Source: Adiantum capillus-veneris (taxonomy: Eukaryota; Streptophyta; Polypodiopsida; Polypodiales; Pteridaceae). From it: 64,000 nt of DNA. Positions 13,121 through 26,318 of this stretch are shown here, in pieces. The DNA lies in NCBI GenBank assembly GCA_014529385.2, contig CM043951.1:109902469-109966468 (forward strand), in the 5' to 3' direction. Within the stretch, counting starts at the first letter, position 1. Each line of letters begins with the position of its first letter. The translations under genes and the position numbers were made by a program. Below the pieces are notes generated by a model. It did no database searches. It worked only from the letters and a program-made list of their open reading frames with translations, and was not told the origin of the DNA.

Positions 13121-14433
13121 TCATGGTGACGGTGTCGGTGGTGACGTATTTCGCATGCATGGTCGATGTGGAAGCATGTCATCAAGCAAGCCTTTATCAA
13201 TGAGAGGGGTCGACTCCACCGTTGCAGAGGCCGCATGAGGTGTCCTACCGTGACTAAATCTCCTTTGATGATGATGCTGATGCTCAGAGGCCTCAATTTC
13301 TTGCATGAAATCAGTGTGCTTCGACTTGTTTACATTGCCTTGGACACACTCGCCCTGCACAATTAGCGTCTTTTCCGCATTATCTCGGGCTAGTGCGCCG
13401 GTGATCGGTAAATGGTGCACTAGTGAAGGGAAAGATAGAGGTGTGCTCATTTGCGGAAAGCCGTAGAGCACGTTAGCTGGCGACAGAAATGGATTACGGA
13501 TTAGCTGACTGTGTGCTAAAGTGGAGGTAAAATGAAGACTAGGATTAATCGGGGATGATTGCCAAGGTACAAAGCTAACATGAGTGGCGGTGGATAACGG
13601 ATAATTAGGATCTGGCAAGATGGAGCCCCTTAATAGGGCTGGGCTATGGTGGGTATGTTGACCTTCATAAGTGGTGACTACAAGGGAAGGATCTTCAGTA
13701 CATCTTTCTACTCTCTTCTTCACAGAGCACTTGCTGTTGGTGCACCTATAGTAGCTCCTGCAGAACATGCACAATTTCCTGATTAGATCTTTTTTGCAGA
13801 AAATGAAATCTGACAAAATAAATGATACCTCTGCATTAGAAAACTAGCTATAGTAATATGAGAACTCCTCTCCAGTTAAAGACAATTCTGATAATCGAGA
13901 TTTACACACAGACATTGAGTACTCCTCCAATAAATCAAAGCATACTATCACCCTTTTTATCTGGGACATGCAGTCGACGCAAAGTGGCTACACTATTGAG
14001 AACTTTGGTGGATCAAGAGATAATTAGTGAAAGGCCATAACGCAAAGTGCTCCTTCGATCAACTTGCAGACGGAAAGTGGATGTGAAGGCTGAGATGGTG
14101 AATGTAACTGGTCGCTGTCCATGGCAACTTTGCAGCAAAGCGAAGAAGTTTATTACATGAGACCATGCCCTTCAATATCACGCAGATTTATTTGATTGAG
14201 CTAGAATCTGCTTTTTGCGAGAGGTCCCAAAAATTTGCAATGATTTGGAAGGCCCTTTTGATGTGAAAGAAGAAGAAGGTAGACTGTAGGACTCGGGAGA
14301 TCAGGTTGGAGCTTGGACTATAAAGTGACTCGCGTCCCGCGTGCTCTGCCACTGGGATTTCATAGGCGCGAATTCTGCTTTTGTGTAGGTATGATTGGAT
14401 GCACGCTAGGTTTACAAATTGCCCTGGCTGTTT

Positions 14434-14474
<41 letters not shown>

Positions 14475-14942
14475 GGCAATGGAGCAATGATGTGCATGTG
14501 CAATAGTGACTGAACGGGATCAGTGGTCCTCGACTCCTCTATATAAATGACCGCAATTTAAATTTTGGACTCCCCATCGTCGTCACCATCATCATCTCCT
14601 TGCAGTACAAACCTCCATGACCAGCTGCTGCACAACTATATTCGTACAGCGTGATATGCGCTGACACGTGGACCAATGCCAATCTCCCATACATGTGGCA
14701 AGACATTTGACACGTGGACTGATACACTAGAGCAACGTAGGAAAATAAGGTTGACTGCAGGTACTGCAGGGTAAAGTTTGTCAAAATTACCTGGGGTGCG
14801 GGCTGTTCTTCACAGCCTTTTGACCATACTTGCGCCAGCGGTAGCCGTCCTCCAGGTGCTCCACCTCGCTCTTGGTCAGCAGCGCCACCCGCGCCTCTCT
14901 CACCCTCTTCTGCCCCTTCCTCCTCCTGAACAATTTCACATA

Positions 14943-15008
<66 letters not shown>

Positions 15009-18000
15009 TGTAAGCTAAAGCAGAACAAAATTCTTGATGCACTGCGTCTGAAAGAAATGCAATATGCGCAGACAAGGCATGCTCGATATTAATCTATTTT
15101 CTTCTCTGCTGAGGACGATCTATTAGACACTCTTATAACACTACTTATATAAGTCTTCTAATACAAACAATCCATTAAGAAATTTTACTAAAATCTAATA
15201 TTTTAATTTTGAGGATTGAAGAACAAATTAGCAAGAGAGTCTGTGTATATGTAATAATCAGCGGCGCTCACCTATACGAAATTATCAAGATGTCACTTGC
15301 ATTCAAACTGTCTTTATTAAAAAACCCCTTTACTTACCCCCTAGCCTTCCTTGAGAAACCTGAGTTTTTTTTTCCCAAAATGCAATTTAATGTAGACATG
15401 GTTTTTATAAATGTTACTAGATAAAATACACTCTCTTGAATTCACGTGATACACTTACATTTTCTGATACAATATATGCTTATTATATTAGTTGAATAAA
15501 AATGCAAGTTTCCTTGAACGTAAATATAAGCCCGTTGGTAAATATTAAACCACATGCATCAAGTAAAAGTGCAAAAGCTCTCACTAGACTTATATTGACC
15601 TCATGGTCTCAAATATAGTTTAATTACTTGGTTTAATTAGTGGAATAAATGAGGCATGATGGTCAAATATTTAAAGATACAGGAGTGTACAAATTAGTAT
15701 CATTTGTATATAAACTATGCATGTATATAAACTCCGAATATGAAGGGTTTTTGGTTCATAATATGTTTTTCCTCTGCAAATTCAAACTACAAAGAATACC
15801 AAATGAGCTCCACAAGACAAGCTGTATGTAATAGGAGTACCATATATTTAAACCTCTAATCTATGATGAATTTGAGGCACGTGTACCTTGCTTGTGGCTA
15901 CCAAACGATGGCTACTTTCATCTTTAAAAGGGTTTAAAAAGATTTCTTTCAACTAAGGAAAATTATGATTGTACTTCCATCTTTAAAAATGTTTAAAGAA
16001 AATTTCTTTCAACTTTAAGGAAAAAAAAATTTACTCTTTGATTTTTTTGAAAGGATAATGTTAAAATTGTGTGTTCAAGAGTCGTTTTTATCTTAGCAAA
16101 GAATTTCCTATCAAAGAAAAGAGGATTCATTGTTTCATTTGTGACACTAATATTTAGGAGATTAGCTCTAAGTTGGGAGACTGTAAAGCTGAGATAAAGA
16201 TGCTTTCAATGCTTACTTGAAGTCCTGCATAATTAACCAAGTGATAAGCAGCTACTTCTAAAAGATAGAGTATACCCTCTTCTATAGAGAAATTTCTCAT
16301 ATTACACTAGAGACACTCGAAAAAAAAAGTAAGAAGGGAAAAGTACCTTTAATACTTGTCTTAAAAGTTTTCCCATACTCTATCAAGATCTCGCTAAGGG
16401 CCCTATTGGACCTATTTCTAATACCTTCTTCTATAGAGAAATTTCTCATATTACACTAGAGACACTCGAAAAAAAAAGTAAGAAGGGAAAAGTACCCTTT
16501 AATACTTGTCTTAAAAGTTTTCCCATACTCTATCAAGATCTCGCTAAGGGCCCTATTGGACCTATTTCTAAAGTATTATGGGAGGTTGTGGAAAGGTTGA
16601 CGATCTACTCAAATTATTGAGTTGGCAAAAGTTAAATGTGGAGAGCCACATGTGGCCACATAATAATTTGTTGCAATGAGCCTAAGGACTAGAGCAAGCA
16701 TACAAGGTTGCACCCTCAGTGGACCTACTATTTGTAGATACCAAGATAGCTACTCAAGGAGATCAGATAAAAGGTATGATAAGTGTTGCTCCAATAATCG
16801 AGGGTCACTTATTTATATATGTAGGTTTGGATGAAAACATGTTAACACGGCACATTTTTTCTACCATTTAGTATATTCAACTTAGTGTTATTTGACAAAC
16901 TTCGATATCCGCATTTTTTGGACAAATAATAATATAAAAAATTATCGAAGTTTGAAAATGTTTTAAGATCTTTCAACTGATATATAAAACGGCGTAGATC
17001 TTGTAGATCTAGTTCATGTTATTGTGCAAGTTACATACTTCAAAACTATGTTAATTAGTTTTACCATAGAGCAAGTGGGTTCAATAGTTGTTTCCACAAT
17101 GCCAATTTTGCACTATTTTTACACACAAAAGAACCTCATTTGAAGGGGTTACTTATAGATTGAAAAATTGAGGTTGGTATATTTGTTGCATATGATTGCA
17201 CTGGTGGGCACTCGATATCATTGGTTATATGCGCAAAGTGCATGAAGTCAATGATTTTTGTATGTAGCAAGCAGACATAGCCTCACTACTATCAAGCAAC
17301 TAACTCATAGGATAACATGAATTTGCTATGAACGCCTCAAGGCTTGTAATCTCTTGTTTTAAAGAGATTTGGCACGTAATCTATTGTTTTAAAAAACAAA
17401 GAATATCTAGTATGCCTACCCTCTTTTTGGTTTGGAAAATCTTTCCCTTCTTTCAATGAGAAGCTATAATTGCTTCAAGATCCAATTGTGAATCAGATTC
17501 CAACTTGAGAGGATCTCATGTTCAGTCTATACCATTGAGTGGGGTTATAGGAGTGGTGCCGATATTGTCAGGATTATAATCCAACTAATGACAAATTACT
17601 CCATGAGTGTTGATGGTCACTGCATGCTTGGCCTCTTCATACTTGTTCTTTTAAAGAAAGACATTCTCAAATGCCAAGGGGTGGGTGTAAGTTCACTTTA
17701 GTAAGCTTCTTATAATCACCATTAATAGCACGGTGACCTATGCTAGCCTCGGTTACCTTCTTTGCAAAATTGAACCTAGGGGTTCGGATTGCGAAGGCAA
17801 AACCCAAGGTTATCAATTAAATATTTGTCTTTTTTAACCAATCTCTCCTTTAGTGTTTAAGAAGTCAAAGAAACACTGGGCCTTTTTGAGGCTAGAATCT
17901 ATACTAACTATAATAGGGGGAGGGATTCCGGATTCCTCCCCCGGACACGTGGCATTAACTGCTTGCTCCAAGCCCCTCTCGGCAGTGTTCCCTGAACTAT

Positions 18001-18033
18001 TCACGCTGAGAAGAGGGGGGGGGGGGGGGGGGG

Positions 18034-18078
<45 letters not shown>

Positions 18079-20205
18079 GCGGGCGAAGCCTGCCAGCCGT
18101 ACTAGTTGTGGTAAGGTGTGAAAATTACCCTTGACCTCTAATGCAATGCATCTAGAATGATTTTATCCACTTTGCTCTTCAAGCACATGATAAGGTCATG
18201 TGTGAGGAAAGGATTTTGGGAAAGTAGTGTACCAGGTACATTTTCTACAACTTGTTACTTTCACTCTGAACTATTCATTGTGATATAATCACGGGTTCAT
18301 GTCCTATTGAAAGAGATATAGACCTACATGTTAGTATTTTGTTTGGCACATGTTAGTTACAAGGAGTGAAACATGGTCTATGAGCTCATAGATTTTTGTT
18401 TATGTGGTGTGCAACAAGATTCATGGGGGTCCCTCTTACTCATGTCGGTGAGTGTTTCCAAATATCTTCACACATGAGTACATATCGTACTTGATGGATG
18501 TCATATTTCTCAACATCGGGTACATTTCATATGTGGAGAATATAAGTCTCTAAGACTAACACTAACACCTGTTTCTTCAATTATGTTTCATGCCCTAGTG
18601 TTTAACAAAGCTATATTTGGAACATCATGCAAATTTATGAATGTGACGAACTAGAAATTTTTTTACATTACAAATGTAGTATTTCTATAGGATTTATCGT
18701 AAGTCTACTAACCAACATATGAGGTGATGGTTCGGTATGGATGCTTGTAGATAGATTGAATAAATCTTGTAAGTTTAGCCCAATCATTCCGCTCTTTAAC
18801 CAATTACTTGGTTGTTCACAATTTGAATTTGAAATGGTTGTTTACAATTTGAAAAGCTAATATGGATTATCTTGCAAATTTCTAAGTACTAGTGAACCCA
18901 TGTTTACGAGTCATTTGTGGAACACTGTCTATAAACAATTGAGAATCACCACTCAATAGCATTCATCCAAAGGCAAATAGGCAATAAGCAAGGTCTAATC
19001 TTGTGCTAGTAGATATGCTAAGAGCGTACGTACGTTAGCAAGATGCAATCCAATTGGAAAGATTATCTCTCTAGTTTGGAGTTTTCTTATCATGATGCAA
19101 AGCATGTTGCAACTAGGTTTATGTGAATTTTTAAAACTCCATCACAAGTTAGGGTGGGGTTGCCTAGTGGCGAGGAATGACATCAAGTGAAGGACATAAT
19201 CTATGCTAATGAAAAATATCAGCGTCACTTTTATAGAAAGTTGAGAAGAGGTGTTATAATTGCATTTTTTAGCACCTTTAGAAAGTCTAAAAACTTGTCA
19301 TTGATCTAGTCACTTCTTAGTTGAGGCAACTCATTTAAAATACTCAATTGAGTCATAAATTGAGTCTACCTACTACTTTGGATAAAATCCGTTTACACAA
19401 AAGTTTGCAAAGGGATAACTATGTAGACAATTACGATGTTCTTCTTGGTTTCATTGAATCTCCTAACCAATAGTGTATTGGTCAAAAAATGGATAGCTAT
19501 ACCCGAGAGAGGTGCCAGTGTGGAAAACATTAGTGCCCTTAAGAAGATATCACCACTTTCATTTTTGAGCACGAAAATGCTTCTCCAAAGGGGTAGTGAT
19601 GCGAGGCCAAGGGCTAGGATACACATATCTAAATATAGCTAGGACCAAGAGACTATATATAGTATGGTTGAGTGGTGATGAGCATGTGGTTGTTCCCAGT
19701 CTCTTCCAAAGGGTGCTTTTTATTCATTAAAAATCTTTAGATAAGGGGGTTTCAACATAGATCTTGAATGCATAATATTGAGGCTTTACATGTATAATGA
19801 GCCCCTTGAGCTAGATCATTCGATGGACTATTGGACCATATCTCTAGAGGTCAAATGTCAATGCTAGGTGTGATTACATAAATTTATAATTACTATCTGA
19901 AGCACATTTGTGTTTCAATTTGTATCCCTCTTAATTTATGCGTAGAGTAGCTACTTAAAATGTCATCTGATCACATGACTAGTTTGAGTCCATAGGTATA
20001 GGAGTAGCTTTGTAGATTATGAACGGGATTTTCCCCCTTACTTGAACTATCTCTCCTTGTCCCTCTACAACACTTGAGCTATAAGCTTCCATATCTTGTA
20101 GGATTGGCACTATATGAAAGATTTGAAGTACTGATGAGTTAGTATACTTAACTACCTGGCTCTGGTCCTCTCATGTGAGAGAAATTTCTCTCTTTCTCAC
20201 CTTGC

Positions 20206-20280
<75 letters not shown>

Positions 20281-23087
20281 TGTACATACTTGTGCATGTG
20301 TCAAGAGGAGTGATGTCAAATGCATGTGTGCGTGCACTCTCTTGTGTCTGTACATGTACAATATCTGTGTGCATTGCATGCTTGATTTTTGTATATATAT
20401 GCTTTGTTGACTGGGTTATGGATTGAGTGTGTTGAATTAAGTACGAGTACCATTTGCTAAGTTTCACATACTCATTGTATGGTGCCTCCATGTCCTCATC
20501 GAGTTTAGACTCGCTAGTTTGAGTATGTGCATGCACACTATTTGTTTTCATCTCATTCTTGATTGATGAGTATCTATATGCTTTGTTGACTAGGTTATGG
20601 ATTGACTATGTTGAATTTAGTACAAGTACCATTTGCATGAGTATTGTGGTTTCACATACTCATTGTATGGTGCCTCCATATCCTCGTCAAGTTTGGACTC
20701 TTTAACATCATTGTGTCAAGCTTCTAGGTAAAGCTCGTCACTATTCTAGTGTTCATAGTCTCATACATGATCTAGAATATTTATATTGCACCTACCTCCT
20801 AGTGTGCAGTAAAACATAGCAATATACTAATAAAGAGCTATTGCATAAAAAGTACATGACTTTCTTGAGGGTGCCACTATCCAAAAATTGGCTACATCAT
20901 GTGTATTTCTAGATACTAAAAGATCCTTTCCCATTAGCATGTGTTATGATCTAAATGATCTCCTTTTCTCCAAGATCTTTTCGCTTTTAATTTACATTGA
21001 TTTCTACAACCATTCCTATCAATATAAATCTATAGCCTTTTTGAGCTAGAATCTTCTATCTAGCGAACTCACTAGCTATACTTAAAGTGTTTAAAGGGAC
21101 ACCCCATCCACCGTAGTAGAACTCATCTTGGCACACTATGTTAAAGTCTTTCAAATAAGAATGCTATTTAATATCACAAATGGGTTTTACTATATATTTT
21201 TTAGCCATAACTCAGATTTTGGCTAAAAACAAACTAGAGAATTTCTTAGGCCTTAAAAAACAAGGGAAAGCAATGAAACCCCATGATTGAGGGTTTGAGG
21301 ATCAATGACTACATTTGATAGGTGTATACCACTTCCCCATTGAGGAAAGTTAGTCCCACGGTGTCATGCCACTTTGCCTACAAAAAAAAGAAGGGTTCTA
21401 TGTTTTTTGTTTGGCTTGTGTTCTCGATTTGGTGAGGATATATGGCTCATGGGGTTTTGACATGTATATATCGAATATGGTACCGAGTGGTGGTTCGATT
21501 TATATGTATGTCAAAAATGAAGCTATGTGGGAGGTTTGGAAGGTGCACTATGTAATCATGCTAATATATAATGTGAGTTCGATAGGAGGGGTTTTAAAAT
21601 ACAAAAACTTTAGGCAATTTAACAGAGATATATTAAAATAAGGGGGTTTTATACAATTTTGAAAAAAAATTCTAAAATAAGGGGTCATTTTATTCATTTA
21701 GACATGTTAAAAGAGGGGTTTTTTTAATACACTTTGAATGCACGTTTTATAGAGGGGGAATTGAATGGTGAAACCCCCAAGGTGGGAGGATTTTGAAGTT
21801 TAAGATGATGAAAAGTGAGATTAGGGCCAAAGCAGTGGACTTCAAACCTTTATTGGGGGCCAAAAATGTCCATTTTAATATAAAATTTGGAGTATCTGGA
21901 CTTGAAAAGGGACATGAGGGGCATCGGAGGGCATGGGAGAGTGCCATGCGGCACTCCCATTATACCACATGCTAAGTTGAAGTTCACAAATAAGTATAGA
22001 GATGTCTCACAAGGAGAGGCTCTCTATTGGGGAAGCTTTCATCTTGGCCATGTTGGATCTATGTGTTGTGGTCTCCTTGCCCGCATACGAATTCTTTTGG
22101 CAGTAATATAGATGTTGTCCCACAGTCATTGGCAGAGAATGCTAAAGTGGGTTACTTGGTTGGGGTCACAGCCAAGTGGCCAATTAAGGCTGACCCCTTT
22201 ACAGTGGTTGCGCCTGCAATGGGGATTTTTCCATTCAAGACGCCATGAGTGCTCAATTATTTAGAAATTGAGGATACGATCAGTAAGTAGTGGGGATGTT
22301 GCATGTGATAACTAAAAATAAAACAAACTTTAGTGTTTTTTGTATTTTTGGCAATAATTACCAAAAGAGGGAGGAGGGGAGATTTTCTTGGGTATTTTTG
22401 GTATCTTGAGAACGATGTGTGCTTGGAAAAGAAAGGGTGAAGAAGGAGAAGAAGAAGTATAGTTTTGGAAAGCAAACACGATTTTTCTCGCCATTGGTAT
22501 CCATAAACTAGTTTCTGGAGTTTTTTCATCATCTACGTAAGCTTTATCTTCATTAAAAACGGCGTTGGTTAAATATCTGAGTGCTAGCCTTCGTGGCAAG
22601 GCAGTCCGAGCTAGTTGCCAGTCAACCACAACCAGCCAACAATAGTTGATCAAAACTTTTGACATCGAGGTGACACTGCATGATTGGACCCAACGCCTGG
22701 AGCTCACGAGGTGCATGCTTTACCACTCCACCTACGTGCACATGTTGAAAGGCAAGTGCATGCAACTATCATATGCAAATGAGCGTTGCAAGCCCACTCA
22801 AATGGCGGGTTACCGACCTTGCCAATTACGCTCACCTACGGCATGGCTAGCAGACCGATATTATCTAAAGCTATCAAAAACATGGTGGAGAAGTTTAAAG
22901 AGAAAAATAATTTTGGATTGGAGTTTTTGGAGGCATAGTAAGGCTACAAATATAGTGAAATCTTGTTTCTAATTTGGATAAACTCAACAAGGTGTCTGCT
23001 AACTAGATTTGGATCATATGGTTGATTGGTTTATGGGATTCCTAGATTTGAATTAATTTACATTTTTTTTCTTAAATCTACTTTAAT

Positions 23088-23134
<47 letters not shown>

Positions 23135-24605
23135 ATCTACAGTCAGCTAATTATTACTCTAGTTAACGTCTTACATTTTTAGTTAATCCAGCTTAGCTTA
23201 ACTCTTCTCACTACGTACCAATGGCGTGGCACCTCCTGGTTTCCCCTTGAGTAGCAATTCTCGTCATGACAAGAGATGGCTCCTTAAAATGTGCAGTTGT
23301 ACACGTATGGGTATGTATAAAGATAAAATTCTCCCTATTTCCATTCCTATCTATGATGATGAAAACAAGTATACACAACCAAAAAAAAATTATGCGTATC
23401 CCTTCTCTAAAGCATATTCTAGCATGCCAACAAGCTAGGGGCTTCCAACCATGTCTTAGGTTTCGTTCTTTAGCACGGAAAATTGAAATGTAACTCATTC
23501 TGTCGACGAGTTATAAGCTACCAAGGAAAAAAAAGAGAACAGTTTTCGCACTACATGAGAAAACTCATATAATTAACACGTGTTCATATCTCCATACAAA
23601 CTACATGCAAAGCTAATGCCCATTAGAGTGGTACGTAGAAATATGCATAGTTTCACAAGTGACATAATGACAGTAATGTTTGACTTACTGCTTCTTGAGA
23701 GGTGGGTTGCTGTCCATGGTAGCCCTAGCTTGGGAAGCCTCAACACCTTCATCAGTTGTTTCATGCACGGCTACGTCTGAAGCGGGCAGTGGTGTGTGAG
23801 TACTTATATCGTCGACGCCCGTAACGCCTGAGGTATTGTGCAGCTCGCTTGCGGACGAAGACGGGGAGGAAGGGGCGGCCGGGTCGTCAACGTGAGAAGG
23901 GGGGCTTGTGGGACCTGATCCAGATGAAAATGCCTGATTAACGCCAAGAACTGCCGCCTGCGCTGATCCCGCCGTAGGATACTCTTCGTATATACTCCTG
24001 ACCCTGTAAGCCATGTCGGTCGATTCTGCAGCTACCTGATACCGATCATCCGGCCAGCTCATGAACCAAGGCGAGTAGGCGTGCGCTGCAAGCAACCCGC
24101 ACTGTCCAATCATCATTTCATTCTCAGTGCCAGGTGGCTCTAAGTGGTCACCCGCCTGGTGCTCCTTCATTGGCTGCGAAAAGGTGATGGGACCTTTCTC
24201 TGCCAATCCGCTGCTAGCTATGATGGGCCTTATAGAGCTTTGCTCTGCCTTCCTAAATCTGCAGCTCCCTATCCTCTCGTGATTAGCATGGTAATACAGA
24301 GGATTAGTGACGGAATTATATGCGCTTCTAAAGCTGGGACTAGCATTAGCTGTACTCGGATTAGGGCTACCAATAGAGTTAGGGTTAGGGTTTGGTATGA
24401 GGATAGAGCTAGGGTTTGCTTGCAGATGCTGATCTGAGATAAGCTGAGGCAGCAGAGTAGAGCTGCTGAGATTTGAGGATGGGGGAGACATTATAATTAA
24501 AGGACCAGATACATCATTAGCAGAGGCCCTCGTATTTGCCCTGCTTTCACATGAGACCTTGAAAATCTCCGTCTCTTTCTTGGGAAAAGGAGGTCCTTCC
24601 GCCAT
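13121..24605 (-). CDS. Group IIc WRKY transcription factor, three exons
   Basis: A nuclear DNA-binding factor expected to bind W-boxes (TTGACC/T). Exons run 24605-23689, 14925-14791 and 13757-13121: 917+135+637 = 1689 nt, 562 residues plus stop. Every junction is GT-AG and both introns are phase 2. Residues 1-305 (exon 1) are Ser/Pro/Asn-rich and look disordered. A basic run [13 protein letters not shown] spans the first junction. The WRKY domain covers about 325-387, with WRKYGQK at 336-342 and a C-X4-C-X23-H-X-H finger (C356, C361, H385, H387). The second intron falls at the conserved PR/SYYR position. The single domain, the finger spacing and the [23 protein letters not shown] lead-in place it in group IIc. 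The C-terminus (388-562) has no motif I know. The frame is open throughout, so the gene looks functional. No transcript data support the start; it is the first ATG of the long open exon. The target pathway cannot be told from sequence. Confidence 0.92.
13758..14790 (-). other. WRKY intron 2
   Basis: 1033 bp. The donor GTAATTTTG follows CCCCAG, and the acceptor TTCTGCAG precedes GAGCTACTA. It interrupts the WRKY domain at the conserved position. A (GA)n tract lies at 14436-14473. Confidence 0.93.
14436..14473. repeat. (GA)n microsatellite in WRKY intron 2
   Basis: About 38 bp of AG dinucleotide. Confidence 0.95.
14947..15005. repeat. (TC)n(AC)n compound microsatellite beside exon 2
   Basis: On the gene's strand it reads (GT)n then (GA)n and ends about 20 bases before the intron 1 acceptor. 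A purine-rich run therefore occupies the zone where a polypyrimidine tract is usual. Confidence 0.95.
16272..16570. repeat. Tandem duplication of about 149 bp
   Basis: 16272-16421 and 16422-16570 are almost identical (both carry the CTATAGAGAAATTTCTCAT and AAGGGCCCTATTGGACC blocks). The near identity suggests a recent duplication inside WRKY intron 1. Confidence 0.9.
18015..18077. repeat. (G)22(AG)n tract
   Basis: A 22-base G homopolymer runs directly into about 40 bases of AG repeat. Confidence 0.97.
20211..20278. repeat. (TG)n(AG)n compound microsatellite
   Basis: About 40 bp of TG followed by about 28 bp of AG, in WRKY intron 1. The Cys-Val and Arg-Glu ORFs across it are artefacts. Confidence 0.96.
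20380..20705. repeat. Diverged local duplication of about 180 bp
   Basis: Two copies share TATATGCTTTGTTGACT, GGTTATGGATTGA, AGTACC.TTTGC and TTTCACATACTCATTGTATG with scattered changes and small indels. Older than the 16.3-kb duplication. Confidence 0.8.
21536..21781. mobile_element. MITE with 9-bp target duplication (copy 2)
   Basis: 246 bp, the same length as copy 1 at 4754-4999 and its reverse complement in orientation. Shared blocks include GGTGCACTATGTAATCATG, GAGTTCGATAGGAGGGG, AATAAGGGGTCATTTTATTC and GACATGTTAAAAGAGGGG. Flanks are GTGGGAGGT (21527-21535) and GTGGGAGGA (21782-21790), 8 of 9 identical. It lies in WRKY intron 1. No coding capacity. Confidence 0.87.
23091..23131. repeat. 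(CT)n microsatellite
   Basis: About 40 bp of CT repeat in WRKY intron 1, about 560 bp from exon 1. Confidence 0.95.
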
Positions 24606-24850
24606 AATTTTAAAGAATAAGGCTCGAGCTAGCTCTCACCTTACGCTTGGTTTAATTGCGCGTGATTTTGATGAGCGATCCAGGCGGGCTTTGCACTAAG
24701 GTTCGTAAGATACAAATGTTACGGGTGACGAGAGGTAGAGTTAGTAAGAACTTCGAGTCATCGTTCCAGCTGTCTGCTGCAGAGGCCCCTCCAGTTTCTA
24801 AGGTCAAGACCAGCGAAAAGCTAATCTCTGGAACCCATTATGAATTTGAT

Positions 24851-24891
<41 letters not shown>

Positions 24892-24900
24892 AGAGCTGAG
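24606..24900 (-). promoter_or_regulatory. WRKY 5' flank with (GA)n tract and a W-box core
   Basis: Directly upstream of the WRKY start. It contains a GA/CT tract (24853-24890) and, on the gene's strand, TTGACC at 24807-24802, the core of a W-box. WRKY promoters often carry W-boxes used for auto- or cross-regulation, but a 6-base match is weak evidence. I cannot place the transcription start. Confidence 0.4.
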
Positions 24901-26009
24901 AGGACTCAGAGGAGGGCGGAAAAGATTGGAATTTTCACTGTTGAAAGAAAGTATTTTAGAATGGGTCTTCGGGCTTGGAAAGCAAGAAAAAAGAGGCCAC
25001 TTTTTCGCACCTTTCACACACAATTCCAGCGGCTGATTTGTACCCGGTCGTTCTCGCTTTCAACACCTTTCACCTTTCACATTTCACATTTCACATTGGC
25101 CCAAAGGCCTTGTCAGCCCACTACATCAATTGAGTTAAATCACCAATCTTATTTTAAAAGACAACATTCCAGCCCATGGATGTTCATCACCTAAATTCCC
25201 TCTCCACGCCCTTCTTTTGTACACTCTTTGCACATGGAAGGAACTTGGAAGCACGACTCATCAAGAGCACGAGATACATATTTTAATGGTTGAGTATATG
25301 GCTAAATGACCTCCAAAGCTTCCTATTGGTAGACGTTTTGGTCTATTCAAAGGCTTTAATATGGTCTTTTATAATTTTAATTTTCTTGTGGCATCATCAT
25401 GTCCTTCTCCATCACCCCACTAGAATGCATGCACGAGTCTCATTCTTTGCTCTCACCCATGACAACAAGCCCACAATGTTACTTTCAGCACTCCCTTGAC
25501 AATACTGTGCTATATCCACAATGCGTCTTACCTTGAACAAGTGTTCGGAAAAATCATTTCTCCAAATATACAAAATTTCTTTTTTTTAATTTTCCAGGAG
25601 GAAATTTGGAAAATTAGGTTTATTGTTTGGGTTTTTACACTAATTTTCTCTATTTTGGGGCGGAATTTCTCCTTTTCCCCTTGCCTTCAACCGGCTTTTT
25701 TGAAATTGAAAACAACACGATATTAAGCTGAGACACATTTTTCCCGAACACTGCCCTGAACTCCTAGGCAACTAGAACCTAGAGAATTTTGCAATATTGA
25801 GAGCAAGGTTGCCCCACAAAGGCTACCTTAAACTGCTCTATTCATGCATATGGGCAATCCTCTTCCTCTTACATACGTGACTGATACACGAGAGATAGAG
25901 AGAGAAGGTGACTATGAACGCATGCATGCACACATATATCTACATTGGGTTAGAATAGACTCAATTCTTCATAGAATAGGCAAAAGAAAGAGAGTTGAGC
26001 CTCCTAATG

Positions 26010-26074
<65 letters not shown>

Positions 26075-26318
26075 TAACATGCAAGGTGCCATTATTTCAA
26101 TGCTAAGAGAAAGGATCCAAGGGAAAATGCGGCCCCCACGAATTTGAAATCAATTTCGAAGATCAATCTGTCCTTCGAAGACTCTCCTATTTGCCCAAAG
26201 GGAGATGAGCTTGCTTTGATGCAAAGAGTGGCTAGCGCCTTGGTGGAAATCAAGGCTAGCTACTCTTTCTATGAAACTATACCTAGAAGTTCTTTTCATA
26301 TGCACTCTTTACACTATA
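24901..26318. other. Upstream region of the WRKY gene, no gene recognised
   Basis: AT-rich DNA with short ORFs lacking motifs. A (GA)n tract lies at about 26016-26070. A 66-codon ORF at 26144-26344 has ordinary-looking composition but matches nothing I know and runs into the duplication that starts at 26319. Confidence 0.45.

Larger units (their letters stand above)
14926..23688 (-). other. WRKY intron 1 (8.8 kb)
   Basis: 8763 bp from donor GTAAGTCA (after CTCAAGAAGCA) to acceptor TTGTTCAG (before GAGGAGGAAG). The reading frame is kept exactly across the junction (CA+G = Gln306). The intron holds several microsatellites, two local duplications and one MITE (21536-21781). I found no other gene in it; ORFs such as 17853-18134 and 21366-21641 show no motif or run through repeats. 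Confidence 0.88.

Noticed and set aside
12928-13296. His/Arg-rich minus-strand ORF overlapping WRKY exon 3
   Set aside because: A shadow frame of the WRKY C-terminal coding region.
24360-24420. TTAGGGTTAGGGTTTGG, resembling plant telomere repeat
   Set aside because: It lies inside WRKY exon 1 and encodes the Asn-Pro run of the protein; only about two and a half units.
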